From Runella sp. MFBS21 (lineage in GTDB: Bacteria > Bacteroidota > Bacteroidia > Cytophagales > Spirosomataceae), in contig NZ_JARNTW010000007.1 of the NCBI RefSeq assembly GCF_029433105.1, positions 214,846-278,845 of the forward strand: DNA of 64,000 bases, read 5' to 3'. The notes below the pieces were generated by a model that did not search any database, had not been told where the DNA came from, and saw nothing but the letters and a program-made list of their open reading frames with translations. The first letter of the stretch is position 1. The number at the start of each line of letters is the position of its first letter. This document shows positions 35,733 to 45,948 of this stretch, one piece after another. The translations under genes were made by a program, and so were the position numbers.

Positions 35733-37250
35733 TTAAGGAGTTTGAAGAGCTACCAAAGCGTCAAAATCCTCGCTCAGTTTATAACTCAATCTTTCAAAAA
35801 TCTCAGTAAAGCGACCATAACGTTCATGATGCGTAGGATTAGGCTGATAGGTTTCGACTGAGCGAATGGTGCGAGCAGCATCTTCCAAATCCTTGAAAAT
35901 ACCCAAATGAGTCAAACCTAGCAGTGCTGCGCCTGCACTTGCACTATCATGTTTATCGTTGATATACACCGTTTTTCCAAATACATCCGAAAGCACTTGC
36001 GCAAACAAAGGTAAAGTGGCGTATGCTCCGTTTATATAAAGATTTTGGATAGAGCGATACTGCTGTAGAAGTTTTCCAATACTATAAATTTCATAGATGA
36101 TTCCTTCTACCGTAGCCCGGATAAAATGACGCCGTTCGTGAGTGATATTTGTACCAATATAAGCACCGCGCGCATTGGCGTTCCAAAGAGGCGCACGCTC
36201 CCCGAGTAGATAAGGCAAGAACAAAAGACCTCCCGCACCTGCTGGTACTCGTTCGGCTTCCATCAAAAGCTGCTTGATAGTGTAGTCCATATCTAAGTGA
36301 ATCCCCGACGCTCCAAACTGCTGCACAAACCACTCAAATACCACACCGCCGTTGTTGGTAGGGCCTCCAGAAATGTACTTTCCTTTGGTAAGCAAATAAT
36401 TAAAGAAGCGTTGTTGAGAATCTTGGATTACTTGGCTTCCTGCTACGCGCATCGCGCCACTTGAGCCGATGGTGATGGTGGCGTCGCCTTCCGTTACTAC
36501 CCCTGCGCCCAGCGTAGCCAAGCAGCCGTCACTCGCCCCTACAATCACTTTTGTAGCACTTGTGAGCCTGAAAAGCCTGACATATTCTTTTTTGAGTTTT
36601 AGTTCGCCAAAATCAATAGGAACTAGTTCTGATAGCTGCTGAGGTTTGATTCCTGCAAAATCAAGGGCTAGTTTTTCCCACGTAAGCGTATGAATATTAA
36701 ACAAACCTGTCGAAGAAGCGATACTATGGTCAATCACTAGTTGGCCAGTAAGTTGATAAATGACGTATTCCTTTATAGAAATAAATTTATAAACTTTCTC
36801 AAACCAAGTGGGAGGAGTATGATTGTGAAACCAGCATATTTTGGCCAAAGGAGACATAGGGTGTAAGGGCGTCCCCGTAGCTTCATAAATAAGTTTTCCT
36901 TCAGGAGCTTCTTTAAGGGCATTGGCTTCGTTGCGCCCGCGATTGTCGGCCCAAATAACGGCATTTCGGAGCGGGACTCCCTGCTTATCGATGGGAAGCA
37001 CACTGTGCATAGAAGCCCCAAATATCAGGGCTGAAGGGTGGTATTTTTTTCCTAATTCATCATTAAGTAAACTTTTGAGAGCATACAATACCGTCAAGAA
37101 AATCTGCTCAGCGTCTTGTTCGCTATAATCGGGCTGTGGATGAAAAGTCGGATAAGTGCCTTGGCGCCATCCGATAAGATTGGCCGACATGTCAAAGGCC
37201 GAAGCTTTGACTTTGGTAGTACCGATGTCGAGAGTTACAATGCAATCCAT
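35733..37250 (-). CDS. gntK: FGGY-family kinase, probably gluconate kinase
   Basis: Cytosolic protein of 505 residues of the FGGY carbohydrate kinases: MDCIVTLDIGTTKVKASAFD at the start, YSEQDAEQ, the ATP-binding TIGSSGAMRV and GGLLFLPYLLGERAPLW. The last segment is typical of gluconate kinases and xylulokinases. The gnd gene across the divergent SusCD pair supports gluconate as substrate: gluconate to 6-phosphogluconate, then oxidative decarboxylation. It shares a strand with the AraC gene. Confidence 0.82.
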   Translation of the reverse strand: MDCIVTLDIGTTKVKASAFDMSANLIGWRQGTYPTFHPQPDYSEQDAEQIFLTVLYALKSLLNDELGKKYHPSALIFGASMHSVLPIDKQGVPLRNAVIWADNRGRNEANALKEAPEGKLIYEATGTPLHPMSPLAKICWFHNHTPPTWFEKVYKFISIKEYVIYQLTGQLVIDHSIASSTGLFNIHTLTWEKLALDFAGIKPQQLSELVPIDFGELKLKKEYVRLFRLTSATKVIVGASDGCLATLGAGVVTEGDATITIGSSGAMRVAGSQVIQDSQQRFFNYLLTKGKYISGGPTNNGGVVFEWFVQQFGASGIHLDMDYTIKQLLMEAERVPAGAGGLLFLPYLLGERAPLWNANARGAYIGTNITHERRHFIRATVEGIIYEIYSIGKLLQQYRSIQNLYINGAYATLPLFAQVLSDVFGKTVYINDKHDSASAGAALLGLTHLGIFKDLEDAARTIRSVETYQPNPTHHERYGRFTEIFERLSYKLSEDFDALVALQTP

Positions 37251-37341
37251 TCGCTGAATGAGTGACCGGGTCGCCGGTTCGAAAACATAATAAGTAATTT
37301 TAACGTATATTCTACCTTAGGTCTATTATTTCCGTATTCTT

Positions 37342-38226
37342 TTACTCTTGACCTCGTTTTCTAAATTGCCCTGGCGTATAGCCGGTCAGTTTTTTAAAGG
37401 TAGTAGAAAAATGTTGGGAAGAATAAAATCCCGTATCAAGGGCAATGTCGGTGAGGCTTTTTTGACTTTGACGAAGCTGCTTCATTGCTTCGGCGATTCG
37501 GATATTGATTAAATAATTGAGGGGTGAAAAACCCGAAAAAGCTTTTACTTTTTCAGTAAAAGCCGTACTTCCTAGTCCCACCACGGTGGCCATTTCCTCT
37601 ACCGTCCAAGGGTGGTCGAGGCTATCGCGGAGCATTTGTTCGAGCTGTGCAAAAGCCTGAGGAAAATCTCTACGTTGGTTTTGCTGCTGACTTAGCTGAC
37701 GAACGATAGTGACGATAAGCTCGTCAATCAACTGATTGACGCGTACTTGATACGCAAATTCTGTTTGTTTGATTTCGTTTTCAATACGTTGGAGCAATTC
37801 GTAGGGTTGTTTGAGATTGTTGAGTACCACGGGCGAATGAGATACCAACAACCTCCCCAAGAGTTTTTGGTCGTTGTCGTTGATAGCGGACCACTTCCCC
37901 AATGCCAGCTCTTTGTGAAGCTCAAAACTTTCGGGCTGAAGGGTAATCCAAGCAAGACTGCCAATCTCCAAAGTAGCCGAAGGGCTACCGAGCGATTGGC
38001 CGGGGCACAGTACTACCACATCGTTTGGATATAAAAAATGGAGTTTGTTTTCGATAATCCATTCAAATTTCCCTTCAAGCACACACAAAATCTTGATGCC
38101 TGCTTGCGCACGAATAGGCCACTCTTGCAGCTTCACAATAGGGTTTTTGAGACGTATCAATTCCTTGATGTGCGTGAATTCGGCCAAAGACGTAAGCTGT
38201 TGCACAAAAGGACTCATGGAAGGCAA
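37342..38226 (-). CDS. AraC-family regulator of the gluconate-type locus
   Basis: Protein of 294 residues: an N-terminal cupin-like sensor domain and a C-terminal double helix-turn-helix (EEMATVVGLGSTAFTEKVKAF, SLTDIALDTGFYSSQHFSTTF, GYTPGQFR). ATGs at 38226 and 38217 are both possible. It is divergent from the SusC gene, 152 bases apart, and upstream of the kinase gene, so it most likely senses the sugar acid and controls both arms. Confidence 0.85.
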   Translation of the reverse strand: MPSMSPFVQQLTSLAEFTHIKELIRLKNPIVKLQEWPIRAQAGIKILCVLEGKFEWIIENKLHFLYPNDVVVLCPGQSLGSPSATLEIGSLAWITLQPESFELHKELALGKWSAINDNDQKLLGRLLVSHSPVVLNNLKQPYELLQRIENEIKQTEFAYQVRVNQLIDELIVTIVRQLSQQQNQRRDFPQAFAQLEQMLRDSLDHPWTVEEMATVVGLGSTAFTEKVKAFSGFSPLNYLINIRIAEAMKQLRQSQKSLTDIALDTGFYSSQHFSTTFKKLTGYTPGQFRKRGQE

Positions 38227-38378
38227 ATTAGGTTATTAAATTTTTTTAAGAAAATATAAAAATATTGCAAAATTCTACATCGTCTATTCCTAGAAGTTTT
38301 TAGAACAATATTGTGTTTTTTTTGCACTTGTTAAAACCCAATTATCTTATCATCCTTATCATAACTAATCATTTAAAG

Positions 38379-41300
38379 ATGAAAAAACGTTTATTCTTGC
38401 CAAGAGCTACCCTACTCATGATGGTCTTTTTGGCAATTCAAAGCACTCTTTGGGCGCAGAGCCGCATCAGCGGAACTGTCACCAATGATAATGACAAATC
38501 GGCTTTAGCAGGTGTCTCGGTAGTTGTAAAAGGAACTAATACGGGTACATCTACCGACGGAACTGGAAACTACTCTATCAATGCCCCTGCTGGATCCACA
38601 TTAGTATTTAGTTTTATAGGATATGGCACCAAGGAAGTGGCTGTAGGAAATCAGACTCGTATCGACATTGCTTTGGCCGAAACAAGCGAAGCCTTGCAGG
38701 AAGTAGTCGTAACGGCGCTAGGGATTAAAAAAGAATCTAAAAAGCTTGGATACGCTACCACTACTATCAATGCCGACGCTCTTACCGAAAACCGTACCCC
38801 CAATTTTATGAATACCTTGCAAGGAAAAATAGCAGGGGTCAATATTTCTGGTTTGGGAACAGGGCCGGCTGGTACGTCTAAAATTAGGATTAGGGGACAG
38901 TCTTCTATTTCGGGGCAAAACAATCCACTCATTGTAATCAACGGGGTGCCCATTGATAATACCAACTTTGGAACCAACCCCAATAATGCGGGTGCTGATA
39001 ACTCAATCGCTGTGAGAGGAGGCGGAAATACCTCAGACGGAGGAGATGGTCTTTCAAGTATCAATCCTGACGACATTGAGAGCATGACAGTCTTGAAAGG
39101 CGCTACAGCGGCGGCTTTGTATGGCTCACGTGCCAAAGACGGGGTATTGATGATTACGACCAAAACCAAAGGCACAGGCCGTGGGATTGGCGTGACTTTT
39201 AATAGTAATTATACCAACGAAACGCCTTTGGATTTTACTGATTTTCAGTATGAATATGGCCAAGGTGAAAACGGCGTCAGACCTACAACCGCCAATCCTA
39301 CCTCAGGGCAATGGTCATTTGGAGAGAAGTTTCAGCCAGGCATGACTCAAGTGCTTTTTGACGGTGTTACGGTGCCGTATGAGCCTGTTTATAATCGTAT
39401 TCGCAAGTTTTTTAGAAACGGCTCCAATTTTACCAATACGGTAAGTTTGTCATCTGCTAGTGACAAAGGGGGGTTCAATCTTTCTTTCTCAAATTTAGAT
39501 AGCAAAGGTATTGTTTCAAACAATAGCTTTAACCGTAAAACTATCAACTTAGGCTTTGCGTATGATTTATCTAAAAAATTGAGCTTTTCGGGCAATGTCA
39601 ACTACTCTAATGAGTATAACAAAAACCCACCAAACATCGCCAACCAAGATAACTCTATCCCAACGGCTATCTACAATCTGGCCAACTCTATGCCATTGGA
39701 TTTGCTAGATGCTAAAAAATACGATGCAGCTGGAAATGAGTTTGTTTATTCAAGGTTCAGAAACCGTACCAATCCTTATTGGGTATTGGCGGAGCAGTTT
39801 CAGAATATTCGTCGCGACCGTATCTTTGGTAACATTTCGGTCAAATACAATCTCTTACCTTGGTTGTTTGTGCAAGCTAGGGTAGGGCAAGACTACTGGT
39901 CTCGTGACCAAGATTTCAACAACTTCCCTACAGGCCACGCTTCTTTGGCGGCTGCACCAGCAGGTTTTGTCAACGGAACTTATACCCAAGAATCGCGTAG
40001 ATTTAGAGAAACCAACGCCGACATCTTGATTTCAGGCACGCAGAAATTCGGAGATTTTGGCTTAGATTTCAATATCGGGGGCAATCAAATGTACCGCCGT
40101 TCGGATTTAAATAGCGTATTGGTACAAGACTTTGTGGTAAGAGGACTTTATACTGTCATGAATGGTCGCGTCAAAGACCCTATCTATGGCTTGTCAGAAA
40201 GAGCCGTAAACTCAGTGTATGGTTCAGCAGAGTTTTCTTACAAAAACTTTTTATTCTTAAATGCTACTGCCCGCAACGACTGGTTTTCGACCCTCTCTCC
40301 TGAAAACAGAAGCATCTTGTATCCTTCAGTATCGGGAAGTTTTGTGTTTTCGCAAGCATTTGATGCCATGCCTAGCTGGTTGAGCTTCGGTAAAATCCGT
40401 GCCGCTTATGCGCAAGTGGGTAGCGATACTGACGTTTCTCCTTATTCCAACAACTTGTTTTATGGTATCAATGCCAACCTTTTTGGCGGACAGCCCGTGG
40501 GTGGTTCGCAAGGAACAACTGTACCAAATGCTGGCTTGAGACCAATGCGTACCGAAGAAACAGAGCTGGGCTTGGAGTTGAAATTGTTTAACAACAGAGT
40601 ATCACTTGATGCGGCGGTTTATAACAAAATCACGACCGACCAAATCGTTTCGGCCCAAATTTCCGATGCGTCGGGCTTTGTAACTACGCTTATCAATAGT
40701 GGTAAAAGCCAAAACCGTGGTTTTGAAATGTTATTGAATCTAGTACCTATCAAATCGCCTGATTTTCAGTGGGATTTAACATTCAATGCATCTTACAACA
40801 AGACCAAGGTAATCAGCTTGATTACGGATACTCCGGGCGAGAGAATCACCGTCGGAACTCACGTATTCAATGGGGAGCTCCGCCAAGTCGTAGGCCAAGA
40901 AATGGGACAAATCTACGGATTTGGCTATCGTAGAGATGCCCAAGGGCGTATTGTATATGGAGGCAATGGGATTCCACTGCGTACTACTGATTTGATTTCT
41001 TTTGGTAGTGCTCTTCCTAAATGGATAGGTGGTATCAACAATGCCTTCAACTACAAAGGAGTGAATCTATCGTTCTTGATTGATTTCAAACTAGGTAACA
41101 AAATGCTTTCAGGAACCAACTTCAACCTAGTAAGACATGGCCTTCACAAAATGACTTTGCCGGGTCGCGATGCGGGCGGAATCGTGGGTGAAGGTGTAAA
41201 CGAGCGTGGTGAGCCTAATACCGTGAAAGCCAATGTACAACCTTATTGGGAAGTAGTACGCTCGTTGGCCTTGGTAGAGCCTGTTATTTATGACGGCGGC

Positions 41301-41540
41301 TATTGGAAGCTTCGTCAGATTACGGCAGGCTATGATTTTGGTAGATTTTTGCCAGCTAAATCTCCCGTTAAAGGTTTGAAATTGAGCTTTGTAGCCAACA
41401 ATGTTTTGATGCTGAAAAAATGGGTTGACAATATCGACCCCGAATCTTTTGGGTACTCTTCTGACAACCTCGTAGGTATGGAATCTACTGGTTTGCCTAC
41501 CACGCGCAGTATGGGCTTTAACTTGAATGTCAAATTTTAG
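38379..41540 (+). CDS. SusC/RagA-type TonB-dependent transporter
   Basis: Outer-membrane transporter of 1053 residues: signal peptide ending near STLWAQ, a CarboxypepD-reg-like domain (RISGTVTNDNDKSALAGVSV), a TonB-box-like EVVVTALGI, a plug with AAALYGSRAKDGVLMITTK, and a 22-strand barrel ending in GFNLNVKF. It imports an oligosaccharide or other substrate handed over by SusD. The in-frame ATG at 38313 would add 22 residues before the signal peptide and is rejected. It heads an operon with susD and gnd. Confidence 0.93.
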   Translation: MKKRLFLPRATLLMMVFLAIQSTLWAQSRISGTVTNDNDKSALAGVSVVVKGTNTGTSTDGTGNYSINAPAGSTLVFSFIGYGTKEVAVGNQTRIDIALAETSEALQEVVVTALGIKKESKKLGYATTTINADALTENRTPNFMNTLQGKIAGVNISGLGTGPAGTSKIRIRGQSSISGQNNPLIVINGVPIDNTNFGTNPNNAGADNSIAVRGGGNTSDGGDGLSSINPDDIESMTVLKGATAAALYGSRAKDGVLMITTKTKGTGRGIGVTFNSNYTNETPLDFTDFQYEYGQGENGVRPTTANPTSGQWSFGEKFQPGMTQVLFDGVTVPYEPVYNRIRKFFRNGSNFTNTVSLSSASDKGGFNLSFSNLDSKGIVSNNSFNRKTINLGFAYDLSKKLSFSGNVNYSNEYNKNPPNIANQDNSIPTAIYNLANSMPLDLLDAKKYDAAGNEFVYSRFRNRTNPYWVLAEQFQNIRRDRIFGNISVKYNLLPWLFVQARVGQDYWSRDQDFNNFPTGHASLAAAPAGFVNGTYTQESRRFRETNADILISGTQKFGDFGLDFNIGGNQMYRRSDLNSVLVQDFVVRGLYTVMNGRVKDPIYGLSERAVNSVYGSAEFSYKNFLFLNATARNDWFSTLSPENRSILYPSVSGSFVFSQAFDAMPSWLSFGKIRAAYAQVGSDTDVSPYSNNLFYGINANLFGGQPVGGSQGTTVPNAGLRPMRTEETELGLELKLFNNRVSLDAAVYNKITTDQIVSAQISDASGFVTTLINSGKSQNRGFEMLLNLVPIKSPDFQWDLTFNASYNKTKVISLITDTPGERITVGTHVFNGELRQVVGQEMGQIYGFGYRRDAQGRIVYGGNGIPLRTTDLISFGSALPKWIGGINNAFNYKGVNLSFLIDFKLGNKMLSGTNFNLVRHGLHKMTLPGRDAGGIVGEGVNERGEPNTVKANVQPYWEVVRSLALVEPVIYDGGYWKLRQITAGYDFGRFLPAKSPVKGLKLSFVANNVLMLKKWVDNIDPESFGYSSDNLVGMESTGLPTTRSMGFNLNVKF

Positions 41541-41594
41541 TGAATGAAAAAGAAATGAATGGTAAATGATTGACATTCTTAAAAGAAAAAACAC

Positions 41595-43115
41595 ATGAAA
41601 AAAATTCTTAAATATACATTAGTAGTCACAGCAATGCTCGGAATGGCGAGCTGTGACAAAGGGTTTGACGAGCTTAATGTCAACAAAACAGCCGCCACGG
41701 CGGTTGATCCAGCCTTTATTCTCAACAATGCCCTTATCAATGCTTCTTTTCCGGCGGGTATTGTTCAGTACGAAATGGGGGTTGTGCAGCAGATGGTATC
41801 TCCAAACTCTGGGGTTTTGTTGGGAGCCAATTTCAACCAAGATAACCGTGAAGCTACTCAGCAAACTTGGCAGCGCTATTATCGTAGCGTAGTTAGAAAT
41901 ACTGAAGATGCCATTCTATTGGCTAAGGCTAATCCTGCGCGTACCAATTTGTTGAGCATGGCTCGTATCACCCAAGCTTACGCCTTTATGATACTAACGG
42001 ATACCTACGGAGATATTCCGTACTTGCAAGCGGGTAAAGGTTTTACAGACCAAATCGTACTTCCCAAATACGATACGCAGCAGGCTATCTACACAGATAT
42101 TATCAAAGAATTGACCGAAGCATCAGCGGTATTGGACGCCTCCAAAACGATTGAAACCGCCGATATACTTTATGCAGGTGACGTCACTAAGTGGAAAAGA
42201 TTGGGCTATTCGCTGCTACTCAGAGCAGGGATGCGGTTGAGTAAAGTAGATGCTGCGCAAGCTCAGTCCATTGTACAAAGAGCGGTACAGGGTGGAGTAA
42301 TGGCTTCCAATGCTGACAACGCCTCTATCAAACACGACCCTAACTATGTCAATGGCCCAGGGCAGATGTTGAACTCAACCGAGGCAAACAACTTCTATTT
42401 AGCCGCACCTTTTGTGGATTATTTGAAGAAAACCAATGACCCCCGCCTTACAGCTATAGCCCTACGCTATGTGGGAGCGGCTTCTGGTTCAGAGCAAGTG
42501 GCTGCGCGCGGCTCCAAAGACCCTGCTATACAAATTGGGATGCCCTTTGGGTACGACAACAACTCTATCGCTCCTGTAGCGGCAGCAGCTAAGTTGGCAA
42601 GTTTTTATGATTATTCTCAGTTAGACCGCACTCGCATGGGAAAAAATACCGCGCCTATGTTTTTGGTGACGTATTCTCAAACCCAACTTTTGCTAGCTGA
42701 GGCTGCGCAAAGAGGCTGGACTACTGGTGCCGTGGCCGATTTTTATAACAAAGGTGTAAGGGCTCACATGGAGCAGCTCGCTTCTTATGACGTAAACTCC
42801 ACCGTGCCTACGGCTGCGATTGATACTTACCTTGCCGCAAATCCGTTGGTGGCTGCTACGGCATTGGAGCAAATCAACACCCAATACTGGATTGCTTCTT
42901 TCTTGAATGGGCCAGAAGCATTTGCTAATTTTAGAAGAACAGGTTTCCCTAAGTTGACACCTAATCCCTTTCCAGGCAAAGGAATCAAGGGCGATTTCAT
43001 TCGCCGCTTGACTTATCCTAACTCTGAGATTTCGGTCAACAGCACCAACGTAAAAGAAGCAATCGGTCGTCAAGGGGCTGATGATTTGGATACTAAAGTC
43101 TGGTGGGATAAGTAA
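41595..43115 (+). CDS. SusD/RagB-type substrate-binding lipoprotein
   Basis: Surface lipoprotein of 506 residues: signal MKKILKYTLVVTAMLGMASC with Cys20, then a helical TPR-like SusD fold (MARITQAYAFMILTDTYGDIPY is the classic stretch; also TYSQTQLLLAEAAQRGW). It is of the SusD-like_2 type. It binds the ligand and closes over the SusC barrel. It is 54 bases downstream of SusC and 92 before gnd. Confidence 0.92.
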   Translation: MKKILKYTLVVTAMLGMASCDKGFDELNVNKTAATAVDPAFILNNALINASFPAGIVQYEMGVVQQMVSPNSGVLLGANFNQDNREATQQTWQRYYRSVVRNTEDAILLAKANPARTNLLSMARITQAYAFMILTDTYGDIPYLQAGKGFTDQIVLPKYDTQQAIYTDIIKELTEASAVLDASKTIETADILYAGDVTKWKRLGYSLLLRAGMRLSKVDAAQAQSIVQRAVQGGVMASNADNASIKHDPNYVNGPGQMLNSTEANNFYLAAPFVDYLKKTNDPRLTAIALRYVGAASGSEQVAARGSKDPAIQIGMPFGYDNNSIAPVAAAAKLASFYDYSQLDRTRMGKNTAPMFLVTYSQTQLLLAEAAQRGWTTGAVADFYNKGVRAHMEQLASYDVNSTVPTAAIDTYLAANPLVAATALEQINTQYWIASFLNGPEAFANFRRTGFPKLTPNPFPGKGIKGDFIRRLTYPNSEISVNSTNVKEAIGRQGADDLDTKVWWDK

Positions 43116-43207
43116 ATTTAGCTAGGAGTCAAAAGTATTGAGTATTGAACGTTACCTTTGTGTAAAGATTCAGTACTCAATATCAAACACCAACCATACA
43201 CACTAAA

Positions 43208-44110
43208 ATGCAAATTGGATTCGTAGGCCTTGGTAAAATGGGCTACAATTTGGCACTTAACCTACATCGCCACGGTTATGAAGTAGTAGCATATGATGTT
43301 GCTACCGACAATATCAAAAATATTTCGCTCGAAGGCGTGTCACCTGCTTATAGTTTGGAGGAGCTATGTCTGCAGCTAGAAGGTCGAAAGGTCGTTTGGC
43401 TTATGGTACCCGCTGGCAAGCCCGTTGATGATTGCATAGAGGCTTTAATACCTCATTTGCAGCAGCATGATATTATCATTGATGGTGGAAACTCTAACTT
43501 CAACGATTCGGTGCGTCGTGGCAAATACCTCAAATCTAAAGGTATTGACTATCTCGATTGCGGAACGAGCGGTGGCGTAGAAGGAGCGCTGTATGGAGCT
43601 TGCACGATGATTGGGGGTGAGGCAGAAGCATTTAACTACTGCGAATCTGTATTCCGTGATATTTCGGTCGAAAACGGATATTTATACGCTGGTGGCTCTG
43701 GCAGCGGGCATTTCGTGAAAATGGTACATAATGGCATAGAATATGGCATGATGCAAGCTATCGCTGAAGGCTTCGAAGTAATGGAAAAGTCTCCTTACGG
43801 GCTTGATTTACAGCAAGTCGCGCGGGTGTTTAATCATGGGTCGGTTGTAAGGAGCTGGTTGATGGAACTAACTGAAAGCGCCTTTTCTAAAGACCCTAAA
43901 CTAGAAGCGATTAAAGGTGTAATGCATTCGTCAGGCGAAGGCAAATGGACCCTCGAAACAGCCCTTGACATGGGTATTCCTACCCCCGTAATTGCACTAT
44001 CATTATTGATGCGTTATCGTTCTCAACAAGATGATACTTTTACGGGAAAAGTAGTGGCAGCTTTAAGAAATGAATTTGGAGGACATGCGGTAGAGAAAGC
44101 GGTCTCCTAA
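43208..44110 (+). CDS. gnd: 6-phosphogluconate dehydrogenase (short, NAD-type)
   Basis: Protein of 300 residues with Rossmann start MQIGFVGLGKMGYNLALNL, the substrate signature DGGNSNFNDSVRRG and DCGTSGG, and catalytic Lys region GHFVKMVHNGIEYGMMQ. At 300 rather than about 470 residues it belongs to the short class, which often uses NAD. It converts 6-phosphogluconate to ribulose 5-phosphate and CO2. Its place behind SusCD, opposite a gluconate-type kinase, points to sugar-acid catabolism. Confidence 0.92.
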   Translation: MQIGFVGLGKMGYNLALNLHRHGYEVVAYDVATDNIKNISLEGVSPAYSLEELCLQLEGRKVVWLMVPAGKPVDDCIEALIPHLQQHDIIIDGGNSNFNDSVRRGKYLKSKGIDYLDCGTSGGVEGALYGACTMIGGEAEAFNYCESVFRDISVENGYLYAGGSGSGHFVKMVHNGIEYGMMQAIAEGFEVMEKSPYGLDLQQVARVFNHGSVVRSWLMELTESAFSKDPKLEAIKGVMHSSGEGKWTLETALDMGIPTPVIALSLLMRYRSQQDDTFTGKVVAALRNEFGGHAVEKAVS

Positions 44111-44131
44111 ATCGGTATACTATAGGTTTTG

Positions 44132-44163
44132 AAATCCCACAAATTTGTTTGTGGGATTTTTTA
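44132..44163 (+). terminator. Terminator of the susCD-gnd operon
   Basis: AAATCCCACAAA, TTTG, TTTGTGGGATTTTTT. Confidence 0.9.
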
Positions 44164-44468
44164 TTTATAAATGACTGAAAAAAAAATAATTATTTTGAAA
44201 AAATCATAAACTCAAATAAGTACTAAATTAGAAGAGCAATAATGCCATTTTTTTGTTATTTCAATAGGTTTAAGTGTTTGAAATTCAGGTGGTTGATTTT
44301 GGGAAATCAAAAATTTGAATAATTTAGCTCTTTGAATAATGTATAATTTACACGATTATGCAGAATCAGAGTTTAAAGAAAAATTTATGAAATAGAATCA
44401 TTTTTAAGTAATAAGTCGTACTTTTACTGTGGCAATTTGCCATTTTTTATCAATATTTTATTTTTTCA
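44164..44468 (+). promoter_or_regulatory. Long AT-rich leader region of the cold-shock gene
   Basis: About 300 bases without a gene. It is strongly AT-rich with several short A and T tracts. Cold-shock genes usually have long structured 5' leaders that change fold with temperature; this gap could be one, but no conserved cold box can be confirmed by eye. Confidence 0.35.
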
Positions 44469-44660
44469 ATGAACACAGGAACAGTAAAGTTCTTCAATGA
44501 AACAAAAGGATTTGGTTTTATTGTAGACAGTAACACAGGCGAAGACATTTTTGTACACGTATCAGGTCTAGTTGATAATGTTCGCGAAGGTGACGTAGTT
44601 ACATTCGAGACAGCTCAAGGCAAAAAAGGCTTGAATGCAACCAAAGTGAAACGCGCGTAA
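44469..44660 (+). CDS. Cold-shock protein, CspA family
   Basis: Protein of 63 residues: a single cold-shock domain with RNP1 KGFGFIVD and RNP2 DIFVHVSG. It binds single-stranded RNA and DNA, melting structures at low temperature. Length and motifs are complete. It is a single-gene unit with a long leader and its own terminator. Confidence 0.96.
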   Translation: MNTGTVKFFNETKGFGFIVDSNTGEDIFVHVSGLVDNVREGDVVTFETAQGKKGLNATKVKRA

Positions 44661-44734
44661 CGAGCAAACAACTCGAAAGACATTTCACGTCGACGTAAGG
44701 CATATATTTTGTGTCAAAAGTGACGGTGTAAACA

Positions 44735-44773
44735 AGGGCAAACGATTCAAATCGTTTGCCCTTTGCTTTTTTG
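44735..44773 (+). terminator. Terminator of the cold-shock gene
   Basis: GGGCAAACGATT, CA, AATCGTTTGCCC followed by TTTGCTTTTTT. Confidence 0.9.
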
Positions 44774-44952
44774 GCTACCCTTAGGCGGTAAGCTTTAAGC
44801 AGTAGGCATTTTGTGCGGTGTTTTTAGACAATCACAGCCAAGGAGGCAAAACCTTTTTAATAAAAAGCTTATGTCTTACGGCCTACGGGAGCCTATTGCT
44901 AAGTAGCTACGACATTCTTTGAACAGGTTCAAGGCATGGTGGGTGTTTGGCA

Positions 44953-45948
44953 CTACTGCTCAAAAGCTGACGTTTTCCATGAGGTGCCATTCTGTTCTAA
45001 AAGCCATACTTGAACATCTTTTAGTTTTTTTACCACTTTAGCACTTTCTACTACACCAAGTACGCTGAAAGCAGTCGCTAATGCGTCGGCATCAGTACCA
45101 TTGGGAGCGATCACGGTGGTACGGGTATGATTGATTAAACCAATGCCCGTTTTAGGATTTACGATGTGTGAATATTTAATGCCATTATGCTCAAGATAGC
45201 GATAAGTTTGCCCAGAAGTGGCAATGCCACAGTTGTGTAAAAACATGATTTTTCGATAGGTTGTATCAGCGCCACCGGTATTTATTTCGATACTCCATCC
45301 TTCTTTGTCGGGCGGGGCATCGCCGAGGGTGAGGTCTCCTCCTGCATCTAAGAAGGCTTTGGTGATGCCATAGTGGCGCAATACCAAAAGAGCACGGTCG
45401 GCAGCATAGCCCTTTCCAATACCCCCAAAATCAAGCCTCATCCCTTTTTGTTTCAATAATATCTCTTTAGAATGCGGCCTTAATTTTACCTTTTGATAAC
45501 CTACGAGTTTTTGAGTGGCCTTTATTTCGGCTGAATCAGGAAATAAACCCCGTCTTATCGCTCTTCTCCAAAGCTGAATCACCGGTCCTATGGTAGCATC
45601 AAAGGCCCCGTTGGTTTGTTTACTCAATCGGAGGGATTGGTTAACTACTTCAAAAAGGATAGGACTTGCTTTAAACCATTGGTTGGTGCCAGCAGTTGCC
45701 GACAATCGATTGGTCTCACTACCATCTAGGTAATCGCTTAAAATAGTATTGAGATAGTCTATTTGTTTAAAAACACTATCCGCCGCGATTTGGGCAATTG
45801 AATCGCTAGGGGCATAAAAGATGAGATTAAACTTAGAACCCATCGCTGTTTTAGTATAGGCGTAGCGCGATTGGGCATGTAGTAAAAAAGGAAATAACAT
45901 TAAACAAAAAAAAAGACTCCTGCTCTTTATACCATTAATTAAATACAT
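44953..45948 (-). CDS. apbE: FAD:protein FMN transferase
   Basis: Protein of 331 residues with a signal peptide (ends near LLHAQ) and the ApbE fold: AMGSKFNLIFYA, GAFDATIGPVIQLW, LDFGGIGKGYAADRA, FLDAGGDLTLG, YSHIVNPKTGIG and NGTDADALATAFSVLG. It attaches FMN to Thr/Ser of target flavoproteins such as Nqr or Rnf subunits on the periplasmic side. No target gene is adjacent. Confidence 0.94.
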   Translation of the reverse strand: MYLINGIKSRSLFFCLMLFPFLLHAQSRYAYTKTAMGSKFNLIFYAPSDSIAQIAADSVFKQIDYLNTILSDYLDGSETNRLSATAGTNQWFKASPILFEVVNQSLRLSKQTNGAFDATIGPVIQLWRRAIRRGLFPDSAEIKATQKLVGYQKVKLRPHSKEILLKQKGMRLDFGGIGKGYAADRALLVLRHYGITKAFLDAGGDLTLGDAPPDKEGWSIEINTGGADTTYRKIMFLHNCGIATSGQTYRYLEHNGIKYSHIVNPKTGIGLINHTRTTVIAPNGTDADALATAFSVLGVVESAKVVKKLKDVQVWLLEQNGTSWKTSAFEQ

